From: Fulvia fulva
Taxonomy: Eukaryota; Ascomycota; Dothideomycetes; Mycosphaerellales; Mycosphaerellaceae
Length of the DNA: 64,000 nucleotides
Assembly (NCBI RefSeq): GCF_020509005.1
Contig: NC_063014.1
Location: 248,001 to 312,000, forward strand
Direction of reading: 5' to 3'
In this document: positions 21,809-32,138 of the stretch, piece by piece
How the letters are laid out: each line of letters opens with the position of its first letter
How positions within the stretch are numbered: the first letter of the stretch is position 1
Program-made: the position numbers and the translations under genes
Notes under the pieces: model-generated
The model's input: only the letters and a program-made list of their open reading frames with translations
Databases searched by the model: none
Told to the model about the DNA's origin: nothing

Positions 21809-23407
21809 CTACGGTATCTCCTCATCACTGTCTCCGCCCCCGAAGCCGAAAGAGAAGCCACCTCCAACGTTATGTTCATCATCGGCACCGCCTTTGGTGA
21901 GCTCTTCCCAGCCTTTACCGATCTTGCTTAAGCGTTCCAGCTCTTTCATTCCTTCCTCAAGCAATTCTGGGTCCTGCTCCTTCAGCCTGTCGACGAACAA
22001 ACCATACGGATCCTTCACAGCATCACTGAACCCACTGATGTTCTGCGGGAAGTCCCGGAGAAAGTGCAGCACAGCACCGACCATACTCCTTGGCACAAGA
22101 TTCTGCGTGATGGCAATGCTCGCTTCGAGGTTGAGTACCAAGTGATACCAGCCGCTTGGCACATACAGCACCTCGCCCTCGCCACAGATACCTTCTTTAC
22201 AGCCAGGAGTCTTTCGTGCTTCCGCGTGGAAGCCAAGAAGCCACTCTGCAATGCTGAGAGGGCTGGTGACTTCACTTTGATCTTCCGACACAAAGACGCC
22301 AGGAGGCGGTGGAAGTGATGGCGAGGAGGGGAACATGATCCAGTACTTGCTGCCTTTCAGCACGGCATTCCATGCACTGGTCGCGTTAGGGTCTTTGTGG
22401 AATGTGGAACCACTGCGGTCGGGCCCTACGATAAGCCAGCGGTGGTCTGGTCGTTGGTCGCCAAGGACTGAGAAGGCGTCTGGGCCGTATGTGGTCGGTG
22501 GCCAGTAATCTGCTTCTTCTGATGGTTTCGAGGTGACTGTCAAGTTCATCTTCTTGGCGAAGGCTCGGTCGAAGAGGTAAAGAGGGCTTTCGTCCCGACT
22601 GTTGTTCATGTACTCCATGTAGGTCCTCAGTGGCCAGTCTACCGCTTCTGCTCGGAACGGCACGTCTGCGTATTTCTCCAGCAGGCGTTCTGTGGACCAG
22701 GTATTGTAGACAGGCCATTGCTTGACGGGCTTGGTGAGGATGAATGGCTGATGGTACCAATCCGCTGCGAAGTGATCATACGAGAGGTCTTCCAGTCTTG
22801 ATATTTCATTGGCTTTAGGGATGAACTCTGCAAAAGGGTGCAAAGGCACGTGAGCGCAGTAGAATGGACGATGCAGCACATCAGAGAACAAGTCTGAGCA
22901 ATCGACTCGTGGCTCCTTCTCTGATGACTGCGACAGATACGTAGAGCGCCATGTGCCCTGCCAAGAGAAATGTTGAGGAGATGACCTACCAATACTCAGC
23001 ATACTGCTGAGCCTACACACATGTACAATGGCCATCGAGTCATCGCTGCGTGTCAGCACCTACTCTACAAACAACGTCCTCCACAGCTCTTCGTTCCTGG
23101 TGAACGCATGCAGAGCTCTACATGTGCCTCCAAGCCTGAGCAGGTCCTGTGGCTGAAAGATCTCAAGGATCTGAGCAATCAGCTCGTCAGGCAGTGCTGC
23201 AAAGTGACCAGTCGAGGCCTTGAGGTTGACGTTCGAAGTCAAGGCATTTCCAGACGGCCTGACACCCAGCGGATGCCGACGCACCAGGGTTGAATCTTCT
23301 TTTGCATCGAGTAGATGAGTTTTCGCCCGCTTGACCGGTCGCTCCGGCAGTGACTCGACCTCTTCGCCGTGTTGGGAGTTGTTGGACAGCGGATATGGCA
23401 CAGTCAT
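21809..23407 (-). CDS. F-box and JmjC-domain protein (JMJD6-like oxygenase)
   Basis: Two exons, 23407-23064 and 23012-21809, joined across a 51-bp intron in phase 2, give 515 residues. An F-box lies at about 71-115 (LPDELIAQILEIF ... LGGTCRALHAF ... EELWRTLFVE). The JmjC domain follows: RWLIVGPDRSGSTFHKDPN provides the HxD iron ligands and VPSGWYHLVLNLEASIAITQN the distal histidine, so the facial triad is complete. The C-terminus is Gly/Asp-rich and acidic. JMJD6-type enzymes are 2-oxoglutarate/Fe(II) lysyl hydroxylases or demethylases. The F-box suggests delivery of a substrate to, or regulation by, an SCF ubiquitin ligase. Upstream in-frame codons lack ATG, so 23407 is the start. Confidence 0.9.
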
Positions 23408-23825
23408 GCTCGATGAGGAGATGGCGTGAATGACTTGTGCGAATGGACTGGTGAACGAGTGATTGTTTGCCACAAGCAGTGTGTGGGCGAGCGATGACTC
23501 CCTCGCTCGCAAATCGCTTGGTGGCGGCGGTCAAAGTCTATCTGCGCACGGACTTACGAAAATGAAATCTGCCCGTCAAAGAGCCCTCAAAATTCAGCAG
23601 ACAATTCACTTCTTCTGCTGCATCAACACATACCAACTCAACAACCACCACAACTCAACACTAGAACCTCACGACTGTCTCTACAGACGGTCCGGTATCT
23701 AGTCCCCCAGTACAACCACCGACCACACGCGCGGACTCCCACGAGGACTTCCGCCCCGCCCCACACCGAGACTTTTCTCCAGCTCACTGCGCGACGCAAG
23801 TGAGCTCTGCGACCGAACCGCAATC
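23408..23825. promoter_or_regulatory. Bidirectional promoter region of the F-box/JmjC gene and eIF4A
   Basis: The 418 bp between two divergent start codons must contain both promoters. The eIF4A side carries a CAACAACCACCACAACTCAAC-like unstructured leader (near 23637-23660), as is common for highly expressed fungal genes. No individual element can be assigned with confidence. Confidence 0.5.
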
Positions 23826-24806
23826 ATGGCTGACTCCAAGGGACTTGAGGACATCGATGCCGGTAAGTCTATCACGGTGGGCGGGAGACGAATGCGCGAC
23901 AACATCTGCGGCGACAAAAAAGAGGCGGGCAGCGGGTGGGCGGCAGGACAATATGCAGCACATGCCTTTGTGCGTTGGGACACCAGCGACTGACACCCCC
24001 TCCAGCGCAGATCGAGTCCAACTACGATGAGACCACCGACTCCTTCGATGCCATGAACCTCAAGAGCGAGCTCCTCCGCGGAGTCTACGCCTACGGTTTC
24101 GAGCGCCCATCTGCTATCCAGCAGCGCGCTATCATGCCAGTCATCAAGGGTAAGTACAATATGCTCGACTCTCGAGTCCTTCACACACAAAGCGCAACCA
24201 CTCATACTCGACACAGGCAACGACGTGATCGCCCAGGCCCAGTCCGGTACCGGAAAGACCGCGACCTTCTCCATCTCCGTCCTCCAGAAGATCGACCCCA
24301 ACATCAAGGCATGCCAGGCCCTCATCCTCGCACCAACCCGTGAGTTGGCCCAGCAGATCCAGAAGGTCGTCGTCGCCATTGGTGACTTCATGAACATCGA
24401 GTGCCACGCCTGCATCGGTGGTACCTCAGTAAGAGATGACATGAAGGCCCTCCAGGACGGTCCACAGGTCGTTGTCGGTACTCCAGGCCGTGTCCACGAC
24501 ATGATCCAGCGCCGCGTCCTCAAGACCGACAGCATGAAGATGTTCGTGCTCGACGAGGCCGACGAGATGTTGTCTCGCGGTTTCACTGAGCAGATCTACG
24601 ACATCTTCCAGCTCCTCCCACAGAGCACCCAGGTCGTCCTTCTCTCGGCTACCATGCCACAGGACGTGCTTGAGGTCACCACCAAGTTCATGCGCGACCC
24701 AATCCGTATCCTGGTCAAGAAGGACGAGCTTACCCTTGAGGGTATCAAGCAGTTCTACATTGCCGTTGAGAAGGAAGACTGGAAGCTCGACACTCTGTCC
24801 GACTTG

Positions 24807-24845
<39 letters not shown>

Positions 24846-25284
24846 AACACCCGTAGAAAGGTCGACTGGCTCACCGACAAGCTCACTGCTCGTGACTTCA
24901 CCGTCTCCGCCATGCACGGCGACATGGACCAGGGTCAGCGAGACGTCATCATGAAGGAGTTCCGCTCTGGTTCTTCTCGTGTCCTCATCGCCACCGACTT
25001 GCTTGCCCGTGGTATCGATGTCCAGCAGGTCTCCCTGGTCATCAACTACGATCTGCCAGCCAACCGCGAGAACTACATCCACAGAATCGGTCGTGGTGGC
25101 CGTTTCGGACGCAAGGGTGTTGCCATCAACTTCGTCACCGCCGACGATGTCCGCATGATGCGTGAAATCGAGCAGTTCTACAGCACTCAAATCGAGGAGA
25201 TGCCAATGAACGTTGCCGGTAAGCATGAACAGTACCATCTACATCCTGTGAACGTAACTGACATCCCTTCCAGATCTCATCTAA
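23826..25284 (+). CDS. tif1: ATP-dependent RNA helicase eIF4A
   Basis: Four exons, 23826-23862, 24006-24149, 24217-25218 and 25274-25284, give 397 residues. The first exon is only 37 nt, and the last supplies just the terminal DLI plus stop. DEAD-box motifs are complete: Q motif ([12 protein letters not shown]), [56 protein letters not shown] and [13 protein letters not shown]. The protein is the eIF4F helicase that unwinds mRNA leaders during translation initiation. Codon use is strongly biased to C-ending codons compared with its neighbours, fitting high expression. The length matches the usual 396-398 residues of ascomycete eIF4A. Confidence 0.98.
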
Positions 25285-25804
25285 GCGCATACATACACTA
25301 CATCACACCGCCTTGCCGTTCGACTGAGTCCGGGCTTATTGTTAGGCTTTGGTTTCAGTGTCGGACGGAGAGGCACACCCACACGCAACTACATCTGCTT
25401 GTGTCCAACGACTAAGCGCTCTTCGCGCGCATTGAGTGCGTGCACGACGATCAAGTGCTAATGAAGATGGATATGCATGACCAGTCAGGAAGGCGTTCTC
25501 GGGATGCCTGCTGCACAAAACTGCTTTCTGCTGCGATTTTTCTTAGAGGGGAGTACTCAGGACGCGTACTCAATGCTGTCAAAATGTTTCTGCTCCGACT
25601 GCATTGCGATCTGTTACGTAGACCGAGTATCCGATCTGGAAGTTAACATGTTCTGTCGTTCCTTCCCATGTTGTAAGTCTCGCGCGTGCCTGCCGTTTCG
25701 GCTATTCCCATGTGACGAGATTGGTGCCTTGGCTTTTTTCAACCTTGACTTCGCCCTGCGACTCAACTTCAACAACACCATACCAACAAGCAAGATCGCC
25801 CGTC
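25285..25804. other. Intergenic region downstream of eIF4A
   Basis: About 520 bp. It contains the eIF4A 3' UTR and the promoter of the next gene in the same orientation. Open frames here run into the next gene upstream of its ATG but show no domain. Confidence 0.5.
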
Positions 25805-27652
25805 ATGCCTCCCAAAGGTGCCACCAAAGCGTCACCGGCCAAGAAGAGTGCAAGCAGCGACCGGCCATCCTCGCCGACGTCGCTACTCTGGGCTCATCAG
25901 ATCAAGCGCGAACATGCCTGCCTCCTGCAAAAGATGAACACCCTCGAGGCCAGCATCAAGACAGTGGAACGTAATGCAAAGAACAAGGACTCTGACGAAG
26001 AGATCGCCGCCATTGCTGAACAACTCCGCACCCTCGCCGATGGTGGCGATCTCCACCGCGTCCGCAAGGAGGTCATGAAGAACATCGAAGACCTCCAGGC
26101 GGGCCTTGAATCTGTTCTGCTGCAAGTGGATGGACTTACCCGCGAGAATGAGTCGAGAGTGGATGCTAGGAAGAAGCAATTTGATGCTGAGAAGGAGGTG
26201 TTGAAGAGGGTCAAGGAGGTGGAGAAGGGGCTTGCGGAGAGTCAGAGTTTGCTGCAGGAGTTGGGGGAGAGAGTTAGTGAGGAGAAGATGAATGTGATTA
26301 AAGCTGATCTGGCGGAGATTATTGAGAGGGTTCAAGGAGATGGGGTGGAGATGGAGAGGGTGGGAGAGAGTTTGAGGGTGTTGGAGGATGTCGCGAGGGT
26401 GCTGAAGGAGGATAATAGGAAGGTTGCGGCGGAGGTGAAGGAGATGAGGGAGAGGGAAGCTGTCGTGCCGAGTAATGATGTGCAGGAGGATCCAATTGCT
26501 GACGGCGCCCTTACGGGTGACATTAAGACAAAGTCACAAAAGAAGGCGCCCGTCAAGAAGAAGGTGAAGGAAGAGACTGCCGCAGCAAGCAAGCCGATCG
26601 AGACTGCTGCATCACAGAGACCACGAAGAGGAGGCGGGCTGCAGCGCGAGCTTGCTGAACTTCAGCAGAGTCAAGTACCGCAAGTCGATCGCATTGCTCG
26701 CAACAAGGCTGCCGGCGCCACACAGCCAGCTCTTCGCCGTGGTGGAGGCCCGGCGAAGGTGCAAGAATCGGACGAGGAACCATCTACATCTACCCTCGCA
26801 GCAGCATCACCTTCACGGACTCGAGAAGCCGCCGTAACAACTAAGCGAGGTCGCAGAGCGGCGAACGTCGTCACACCCACTGTAGAAGAGGTTCCAAAAC
26901 GTGGCCGTGGTAGACTACGCAAAGACATAAGCCAGACTATTGAGAAAACTACAGTCGACCCACCGAAGCGTCGCACAGGCTGCCCACGCAAAGATACAAC
27001 TCAAGCTGCCCAAGCACCACCAGTTCCAGCGCCAAAGAGCCGCATTATCGTGAAAGACGACGACGACGACGACGAGCTTACCCAGTCTCCTGCGCCCACC
27101 CGCAAGCGCAAAGCCAATGCCCTCCTCGACGATTCCATCTCACCACCACCCCTCCGACGCGGTATCAAACTCGCCCCAGCTGGTGCCAAGAAGAAACCAC
27201 AACTCCGCCGCAGCCAGATGAAAGTGGAGGACTCTCCTTCGCCCAAGAAGCGCGTGGAGGTCAAGAAGGGTGGCAGGAGGGGCTTGACAACCATGTGGGA
27301 TGGTCGAGATGGCATGACGCCGATCTCGAGCTCGATGAGTGAAGGAGAGGCGCAGGAGGCGTTTGGGCCGGCGCCGGTGCAACAGGAGGTCGGAAACAAG
27401 GCGGTCCCTACTTCGGTGCCATCTGCTACAGCAGCCCCTGCTACAGTGCTCCCTGCTACGGGATACTTTGCTCCAGTGCTCCCTCCTAAGGTGCCCTCCG
27501 CTACAGCGCGCTCTGCTGCAGTGTTCCCTGGTACAGGCCCGGCGCCTCTGCCGCAGGTGCGGGCACCGCAGCCGCGGAAGAGGAGAGAAATACCCCAGGA
27601 GTTTTCGGATGACGAGAGACTGAGAAAACTGAGCAGGGGCGAGATCGAGTGA
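25805..27652 (+). CDS. Coiled-coil protein with basic, AT-hook-like C-terminal half
   Basis: A single exon of 615 residues from the ATG at 25805. After a basic Ser/Pro-rich start, residues about 30-230 are predicted long coiled coil, rich in Lys/Glu with heptad spacing. From about 240 the protein becomes very basic, with repeated RRGGG and RGR motifs (KRGRRA, KRGRGRLRK) resembling AT-hooks, an acidic DDDDDD run and several SPKK-like sites. Near the end is a degenerate Ala/Pro/Thr repeat. Coiled coil plus basic tail is seen in shugoshin-like and other chromosome-associated proteins, but I see no diagnostic motif for any family. Nuclear location is inferred from the basic clusters. Confidence 0.8.
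   Translation: MPPKGATKASPAKKSASSDRPSSPTSLLWAHQIKREHACLLQKMNTLEASIKTVERNAKNKDSDEEIAAIAEQLRTLADGGDLHRVRKEVMKNIEDLQAGLESVLLQVDGLTRENESRVDARKKQFDAEKEVLKRVKEVEKGLAESQSLLQELGERVSEEKMNVIKADLAEIIERVQGDGVEMERVGESLRVLEDVARVLKEDNRKVAAEVKEMREREAVVPSNDVQEDPIADGALTGDIKTKSQKKAPVKKKVKEETAAASKPIETAASQRPRRGGGLQRELAELQQSQVPQVDRIARNKAAGATQPALRRGGGPAKVQESDEEPSTSTLAAASPSRTREAAVTTKRGRRAANVVTPTVEEVPKRGRGRLRKDISQTIEKTTVDPPKRRTGCPRKDTTQAAQAPPVPAPKSRIIVKDDDDDDELTQSPAPTRKRKANALLDDSISPPPLRRGIKLAPAGAKKKPQLRRSQMKVEDSPSPKKRVEVKKGGRRGLTTMWDGRDGMTPISSSMSEGEAQEAFGPAPVQQEVGNKAVPTSVPSATAAPATVLPATGYFAPVLPPKVPSATARSAAVFPGTGPAPLPQVRAPQPRKRREIPQEFSDDERLRKLSRGEIE
27409..27540 (+). repeat. Degenerate coding repeat (Ala/Pro/Thr)
   Basis: Imperfect copies of a roughly 15-bp unit like CCTGCTACAGTGCTC run through the 3' part of the coiled-coil gene. 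They encode variants of PSATA / PATVLP / SAAVFP. The unit length is a multiple of three, so expansion would not shift the frame. Confidence 0.6.
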
Positions 27653-27919
27653 GAGTCGCCGTCAAGGAAGCGGAACGGTGTTGCTGAGGATTACGTTGCT
27701 CTAATGATGAACTGTAATGGCTCTGTACGAACCCAAGAAGAACGTTTGGAGGAACATCCTATCTGGCGGACCTCACTGATCGAAGGATGGGTCAACATTA
27801 GCTTTCATGCACTTGCTACGGACAGCGATATGTAAACAAAAGAAACCGGTCCAGACGATCGTGTCATACCATGTCAGTCAAAAAACCGACACTCTTCATC
27901 TTGATGTCACGTATGTTTC

Positions 27920-30900
27920 CTAATACCCCACAGCCCCACCCGTCGGCACAGCCCCCCCAATGACCCCATAAGTCGGATTCAGATTCGGCCCACAACTCGT
28001 AATGGTATGCGTCGTCATAACTGTCGTGGTGCCAATTCTCGGACACGTGCTACGTGAAGTCGTGATGGTTGATGTGATTTGAGAGGAACTTGGGGATGAG
28101 GTACGGGGTACTTTGGGGCAGATGTAGCTTCCTGATGTGTAGGAGCAGAGGGGGGAGAGGGGTGAGGTGATGGATGTGGATGTAGATGGTGGTGTGATGG
28201 AGGTTGGTGGGGTCGAGGTTGGGATTGAGGTTGGTGGTGTTGGCGTGATGGCGCTGGAGATGGTGGAGCTTGTCGTCTCTTGGCCGGGTGGGACGTATGC
28301 GCTGAGTGACGTGGTGGTGGTTGATGAAGAGAGCGATGAAGAGGTGGAGATGGAGGTTGTGATCTCTTCACCTGGTGGCACGTTTGCGCTCAGAGAGGTG
28401 CTGGTGGTCTCGCTACTTGTCGACGATGTGACTGGGATACTGCTCGAAGTAGTGTCCACATAAGGTGGGTTCGGCAAGTACGAATCCTCCGCCGAAGAAG
28501 TGCTCGATGCAGTCGAGCTCGTGGCAGTACTCGAAGTTGTCGTGGTAGTAAAGACCGGCGGGTTCGGAACATACGGGTCCTCCGTCGATGAAGATAAAGC
28601 GGACGTGGTCGTCGTCGTATAAACCGGCGGATTCGGGATATATGGATCACTAACCGAAGAGGTCACGACCGACGAGGAACTCGAACTGGTAGTCGTCGTC
28701 TCCTCAAAGATAATCCCCCCAGCGAAGATGATCGAATCACCATACTTCGCCAGCGCATCCTCCGAAGACTTGAAATTGCAAATCCTCTGCGTGGAACTGT
28801 ACTGCACACCCAGACAGCCGACAATCTGGTCACAAAGCGGCAAACATTCGCTGATACCGGCTGCGAATGCAGGACTGCCGATGTCGTTTCCGAGAACGGC
28901 AGCGCCGCAGTCGATATGATAACCGTAGCCGAACGCGTCGACGATGGTGGAGTCATTATCGCCGGGACACTCGGGCTCGTTGTCTGGGACTTTTGCAGCG
29001 TTGACGGCTCCGACGGAGTTCGTGATTCCAGTAATTTCGCTGAACAGGGTACATTCAGTGGCAATGTAGTTGACAGCAACGCAAATCGAGGTAGTATCGC
29101 AGAATCTTTGGCACGAAGCAAAGTTGTCGGCTGGGATTCGCTTCAATAGATCTCCGATCATTGAATCGTCGATCTCTTTGCCAATGAATGCTTGGTTGCA
29201 GTTGACGGAATATGTGTTGCCGTTCGAGGCGCACACAGTAGCCTTATCGGCACCCGCGCCGCCACAAATGACAGCTGAGTCTGTTGCGCAGGGCTCGGCT
29301 GGAGGCTGCGGGATCTGGGTGAAGATGCCAGATGGTACGCAAGTCAGCGTGCTTGCGACAGGGGTCAGGCTGCTGGAGAGTGGCAGAACGGCAGTCGAAG
29401 TCACGCCGTCGCTGATGACCAATGTTGTGCTTACGGCTGGTGGAGGCTCGACGACAGGTGGCGCGGGGACTACACCATCGACTCTCACGGCGACCCAGGA
29501 AGGGACAGTGCGCCCTTGAGCAACAAATCCACCGGCGAGTTTGAGATAGCAAATTCCAGAGTCATTAACGCCGTCGTAGATTACCGCTGCACAGCCAGTG
29601 TATGCGTCGCACATTGTCATGCAGCTGTCGAAGCTTTGAGCAACCACTAACCGCCCAGCAGGGTCGGAGATCCATTCTTCGTCCCCGCCACAGTAGATGT
29701 CGTATCGGATGCCGGCAGAGTTTGTGTAGCTGGTACGAGTCCCTTGAGTCTCGCATGGACTGGCCGGGAACGCCAGACCGCCGCTGCCAGAGGTGGGCTG
29801 AGCGACGACAGCACTGCTCGTAGAGGACGAGACCGGGCCAGAGTACACAACCGAAGCCAAGGTCGAAGTTGTAGCGCCGATGCCGAGGGGAATCGTGTTG
29901 CTGCTGGACATGGGCGTGACGGACGACAGGCTGGTGGAGTATGTCGAGGATGGTACAACGTCGGCGGGCATTTGGTATACACGCAGCGAATTGATGTCCC
30001 AGTAGGCTTCCGACAAGGCAGACGGATTGCTTCCGACGTAGTTGACACAACGCGTCCAGCTATGTACTGAGGCATTGTTTCCTTGCGGACACTGCTCGTA
30101 CTGGCTGTATACGTTGCCAGCCCATTCGCCACAGAAGTCGATGTTCAGGACGATGCTCATGTTCTGGAAGTGGTTGTCGATGTCGCAGTGTCCCTGGTGG
30201 TTTGCTGCTGGCGTGCCCCACTGCGAGGGATCCGGCGAAGCGCTGTAAATTGAGTCTGGTATGCTCTGTCTAGGGAAGAACCAGGTCTTGACGTATTCAG
30301 AGGTCCATTCCGTGGCATAAACTCCGCCACCGTTGAGGTTGAAAGGGGCGCCAAAGTTGTTTGCAATTGGTGGATCACTGAGCGTGACACCACAGCCTGC
30401 ATTGTTGTTCTCGCTGCTGTCGCAGTCGTTGTATTTCAGCTCTCCGGCCTGATCGCTACCTGCAATCGTGCAGCCCGGGCTACTGTGCATGGTGACTGAA
30501 TTCTCGGTATCGTAATGGATTCCCTCTATAATGTCGATCTCGCCAGTAGCAGGCCAGTCCGGACCCAGCAGCCAGTATGCAGGCCATGTACCACAGCCAG
30601 TGGGTATGTGGTTGAGATCAATGATGAAGAGTGCATGGTTATAAGTATTGTCGCTGACCATGCGTACGCTGGGGACGCCAGGGCCTCCTTCTGGAAAGGC
30701 TACGTTCGTCTCAGGCTTCAGAACAAAGCCTCCTTGTTCACCAACGTTCGCATACCCGTTGTACGTTGCGACTGTCTCGTTGACGTATTGGACGTGGCCG
30801 CGGGTAGGATCCTCCTTGTCGAAGAAGCTGAACTTGTCGAGCATGCCAGCTGGCTGATATGCATCGACGAGTACGTATGGCGCTGCCCCTGGAGCGCCGC

Positions 30901-31000
30901 CACCTTGAAGTAAGCTCGCTCCTGGGACATTCTGCGAAGAGACGTGGGAGATGATGGACGCCAGCGCAGCAGTCCTCGAAACGAGTGGCGAGGACCACAT
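27920..31000 (-). CDS. Secreted GH16 endo-beta-glucanase with three PAN/Apple-like modules
   Basis: A single exon of 1026 residues with a signal peptide (about 1-22). The GH16 domain spans about 40-340. Its catalytic motif is GEIDIIEG at 153-160, with nucleophile Glu154 and acid/base Glu159, as in endo-1,3(4)-beta-glucanases. Three Cys-rich segments follow, each built like a PAN/Apple module (for example FDSCMTMCDAYTGCAAVIYD, FASCQRFCDTTSICVAV, ISECLPLCDQIVGCLGVQY). The last 300 residues are Ser/Thr-rich, with three DPY(I/V)PNPP(V/Y) repeats and two VPPG(E/Q)E repeats, and are likely heavily O-glycosylated. No GPI signal is obvious. The enzyme probably acts on cell-wall or plant beta-glucan, with the PAN modules mediating binding. 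Confidence 0.93.
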   Translation of the reverse strand: MWSSPLVSRTAALASIISHVSSQNVPGASLLQGGGAPGAAPYVLVDAYQPAGMLDKFSFFDKEDPTRGHVQYVNETVATYNGYANVGEQGGFVLKPETNVAFPEGGPGVPSVRMVSDNTYNHALFIIDLNHIPTGCGTWPAYWLLGPDWPATGEIDIIEGIHYDTENSVTMHSSPGCTIAGSDQAGELKYNDCDSSENNNAGCGVTLSDPPIANNFGAPFNLNGGGVYATEWTSEYVKTWFFPRQSIPDSIYSASPDPSQWGTPAANHQGHCDIDNHFQNMSIVLNIDFCGEWAGNVYSQYEQCPQGNNASVHSWTRCVNYVGSNPSALSEAYWDINSLRVYQMPADVVPSSTYSTSLSSVTPMSSSNTIPLGIGATTSTLASVVYSGPVSSSTSSAVVAQPTSGSGGLAFPASPCETQGTRTSYTNSAGIRYDIYCGGDEEWISDPAGRLVVAQSFDSCMTMCDAYTGCAAVIYDGVNDSGICYLKLAGGFVAQGRTVPSWVAVRVDGVVPAPPVVEPPPAVSTTLVISDGVTSTAVLPLSSSLTPVASTLTCVPSGIFTQIPQPPAEPCATDSAVICGGAGADKATVCASNGNTYSVNCNQAFIGKEIDDSMIGDLLKRIPADNFASCQRFCDTTSICVAVNYIATECTLFSEITGITNSVGAVNAAKVPDNEPECPGDNDSTIVDAFGYGYHIDCGAAVLGNDIGSPAFAAGISECLPLCDQIVGCLGVQYSSTQRICNFKSSEDALAKYGDSIIFAGGIIFEETTTTSSSSSSVVTSSVSDPYIPNPPVYTTTTTSALSSSTEDPYVPNPPVFTTTTTSSTATSSTASSTSSAEDSYLPNPPYVDTTSSSIPVTSSTSSETTSTSLSANVPPGEEITTSISTSSSLSSSTTTTSLSAYVPPGQETTSSTISSAITPTPPTSIPTSTPPTSITPPSTSTSITSPLSPLCSYTSGSYICPKVPRTSSPSSSQITSTITTSRSTCPRIGTTTVMTTHTITSCGPNLNPTYGVIGGAVPTGGAVGY
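28459..28653 (-). repeat. Three coding repeats in the GH16 Ser/Thr-rich tail
   Basis: Three copies encoding (D/E)(P/S)Y(I/V/L)PNPP(V/Y) followed by TTTTS-type linkers, spaced by about 30 residues. They sit in the low-complexity tail and do not disrupt the frame. Confidence 0.7.
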
Positions 31001-31631
31001 GTTGGCTTAGGGTGGCCGTCCAGCCAGAGACCGCATGGGCGTAGGATAGAAGCTGTCACGAATGCACGTCGTACAAGACGAGATGACAGAGGATACGGGG
31101 ACGACGCGCTTGTTGACGAAGATCAGTCAGCTGTACATTCCAGAGCAGCCCAGCGCCGAGGAAGCCTGCCGCGAGCACATTCTCCAGAGCGGCAGGGAGG
31201 CGAATGAGGCGCTTCGTGGTCGGTCGGGATGTTGAATGCTTTCGTCGATAGCATGGTCGAGTCAGCGAAGGGGATTGCTGGGTAGAGAAGACTGCAGCGA
31301 CACGTCTTGGACACGTCTCGATGCGCCGACGGAACGCCTTGCGGCCATGATGCCTTCAAATTGTTGGTCATGAGTGGTTCGGGATACATGCTGGATCAGA
31401 TGCGACAGAATCCAGGCGACGGCACGCAGATCTCGCCGTGCTCGCTCGCGCCGTGGTGATGTCGATGGAGAGTGGAAGACGATGGGAGAAGTCGCGTCGA
31501 CCCCGAAGTGGGCCCGAGAGTCTCATGGTCCCGCACCTCAGCCCACCCCCATCAACACCCCATCTTCATCACCAAACAAAGCAGCCTCTCTTTCCTCCTC
31601 GCCTCCATGTCGGCATCACATCGCCGCCACA
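31001..31631. other. Divergent promoter region between GH16 and CDC26-like genes
   Basis: About 630 bp. The frame of the small downstream gene is open upstream to 31374, but that stretch is Pro/Ser-rich and unlike the family, so it is treated as leader. No other gene is supported. Confidence 0.5.
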
Positions 31632-31862
31632 ATGCTCTCACGCCCAGCAACGAAGATCAGCCTCACGCCCGACGACATCACAGCCTACGAAGAACGCCAA
31701 AAGCAGCGCGAGAACGCCAGAGCGAGATCCGAAGAGCTGCGCGATTCTGGTGACAGCAGCAGAGTCGAAGAGGCCGCAATGACGCCTGCAGAGAAGGCGG
31801 GAGCGGCCAAAGCGACCATGACACGCGAGCAGAGACTTGGGCTGGGGCAGGGGAGGTCGTGA
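31632..31862 (+). CDS. cdc26: Anaphase-promoting complex subunit CDC26-like
   Basis: A 76-residue protein from the ATG at 31632. Its N-terminus MLSRPATKISLTPDDITAYE matches the conserved pattern of CDC26: ML-R-x-PT, a short hydrophobic strand, then a DDI..YE helix. In the APC/C this segment inserts into the TPR groove of CDC16/APC6 and stabilises it. The rest is charged helix (QKQRENARARSEEL) and ends in REQRLGLGQGRS. The small size is normal for the family. Upstream in-frame codons do not resemble CDC26, which decides the start. The call rests on a short motif. Confidence 0.72.
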   Translation: MLSRPATKISLTPDDITAYEERQKQRENARARSEELRDSGDSSRVEEAAMTPAEKAGAAKATMTREQRLGLGQGRS

Positions 31863-32138
31863 GGCTGGGCAGAAGGCAGACGAGGCCTTGATGTTGGCGC
31901 TCTGGGGAGGCTAGTTCTATGGCGAATTGCCATGCTTTGACTGTGTGCTTTGTTGTGCTGGACATCGAAAAATAGCCTGGATTCGGCTGTTGGGAGACGC
32001 ATAGGGCGCGTTGTTAATCTCGACTTCCTTCGGCACTGCTATCATGTGTTCCCAGCATTGCGGCAATCATGTAAACCCTTTGGTCGGGACAAGCACCTCG
32101 GCGATTTGCTATGTGCTCCCTTCAGTATCCTTGTCACA
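31863..32138. other. Convergent 3' region
   Basis: About 275 bp between the stops of the CDC26-like gene and the minus-strand unknown gene. Nothing distinctive is seen. Confidence 0.4.
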
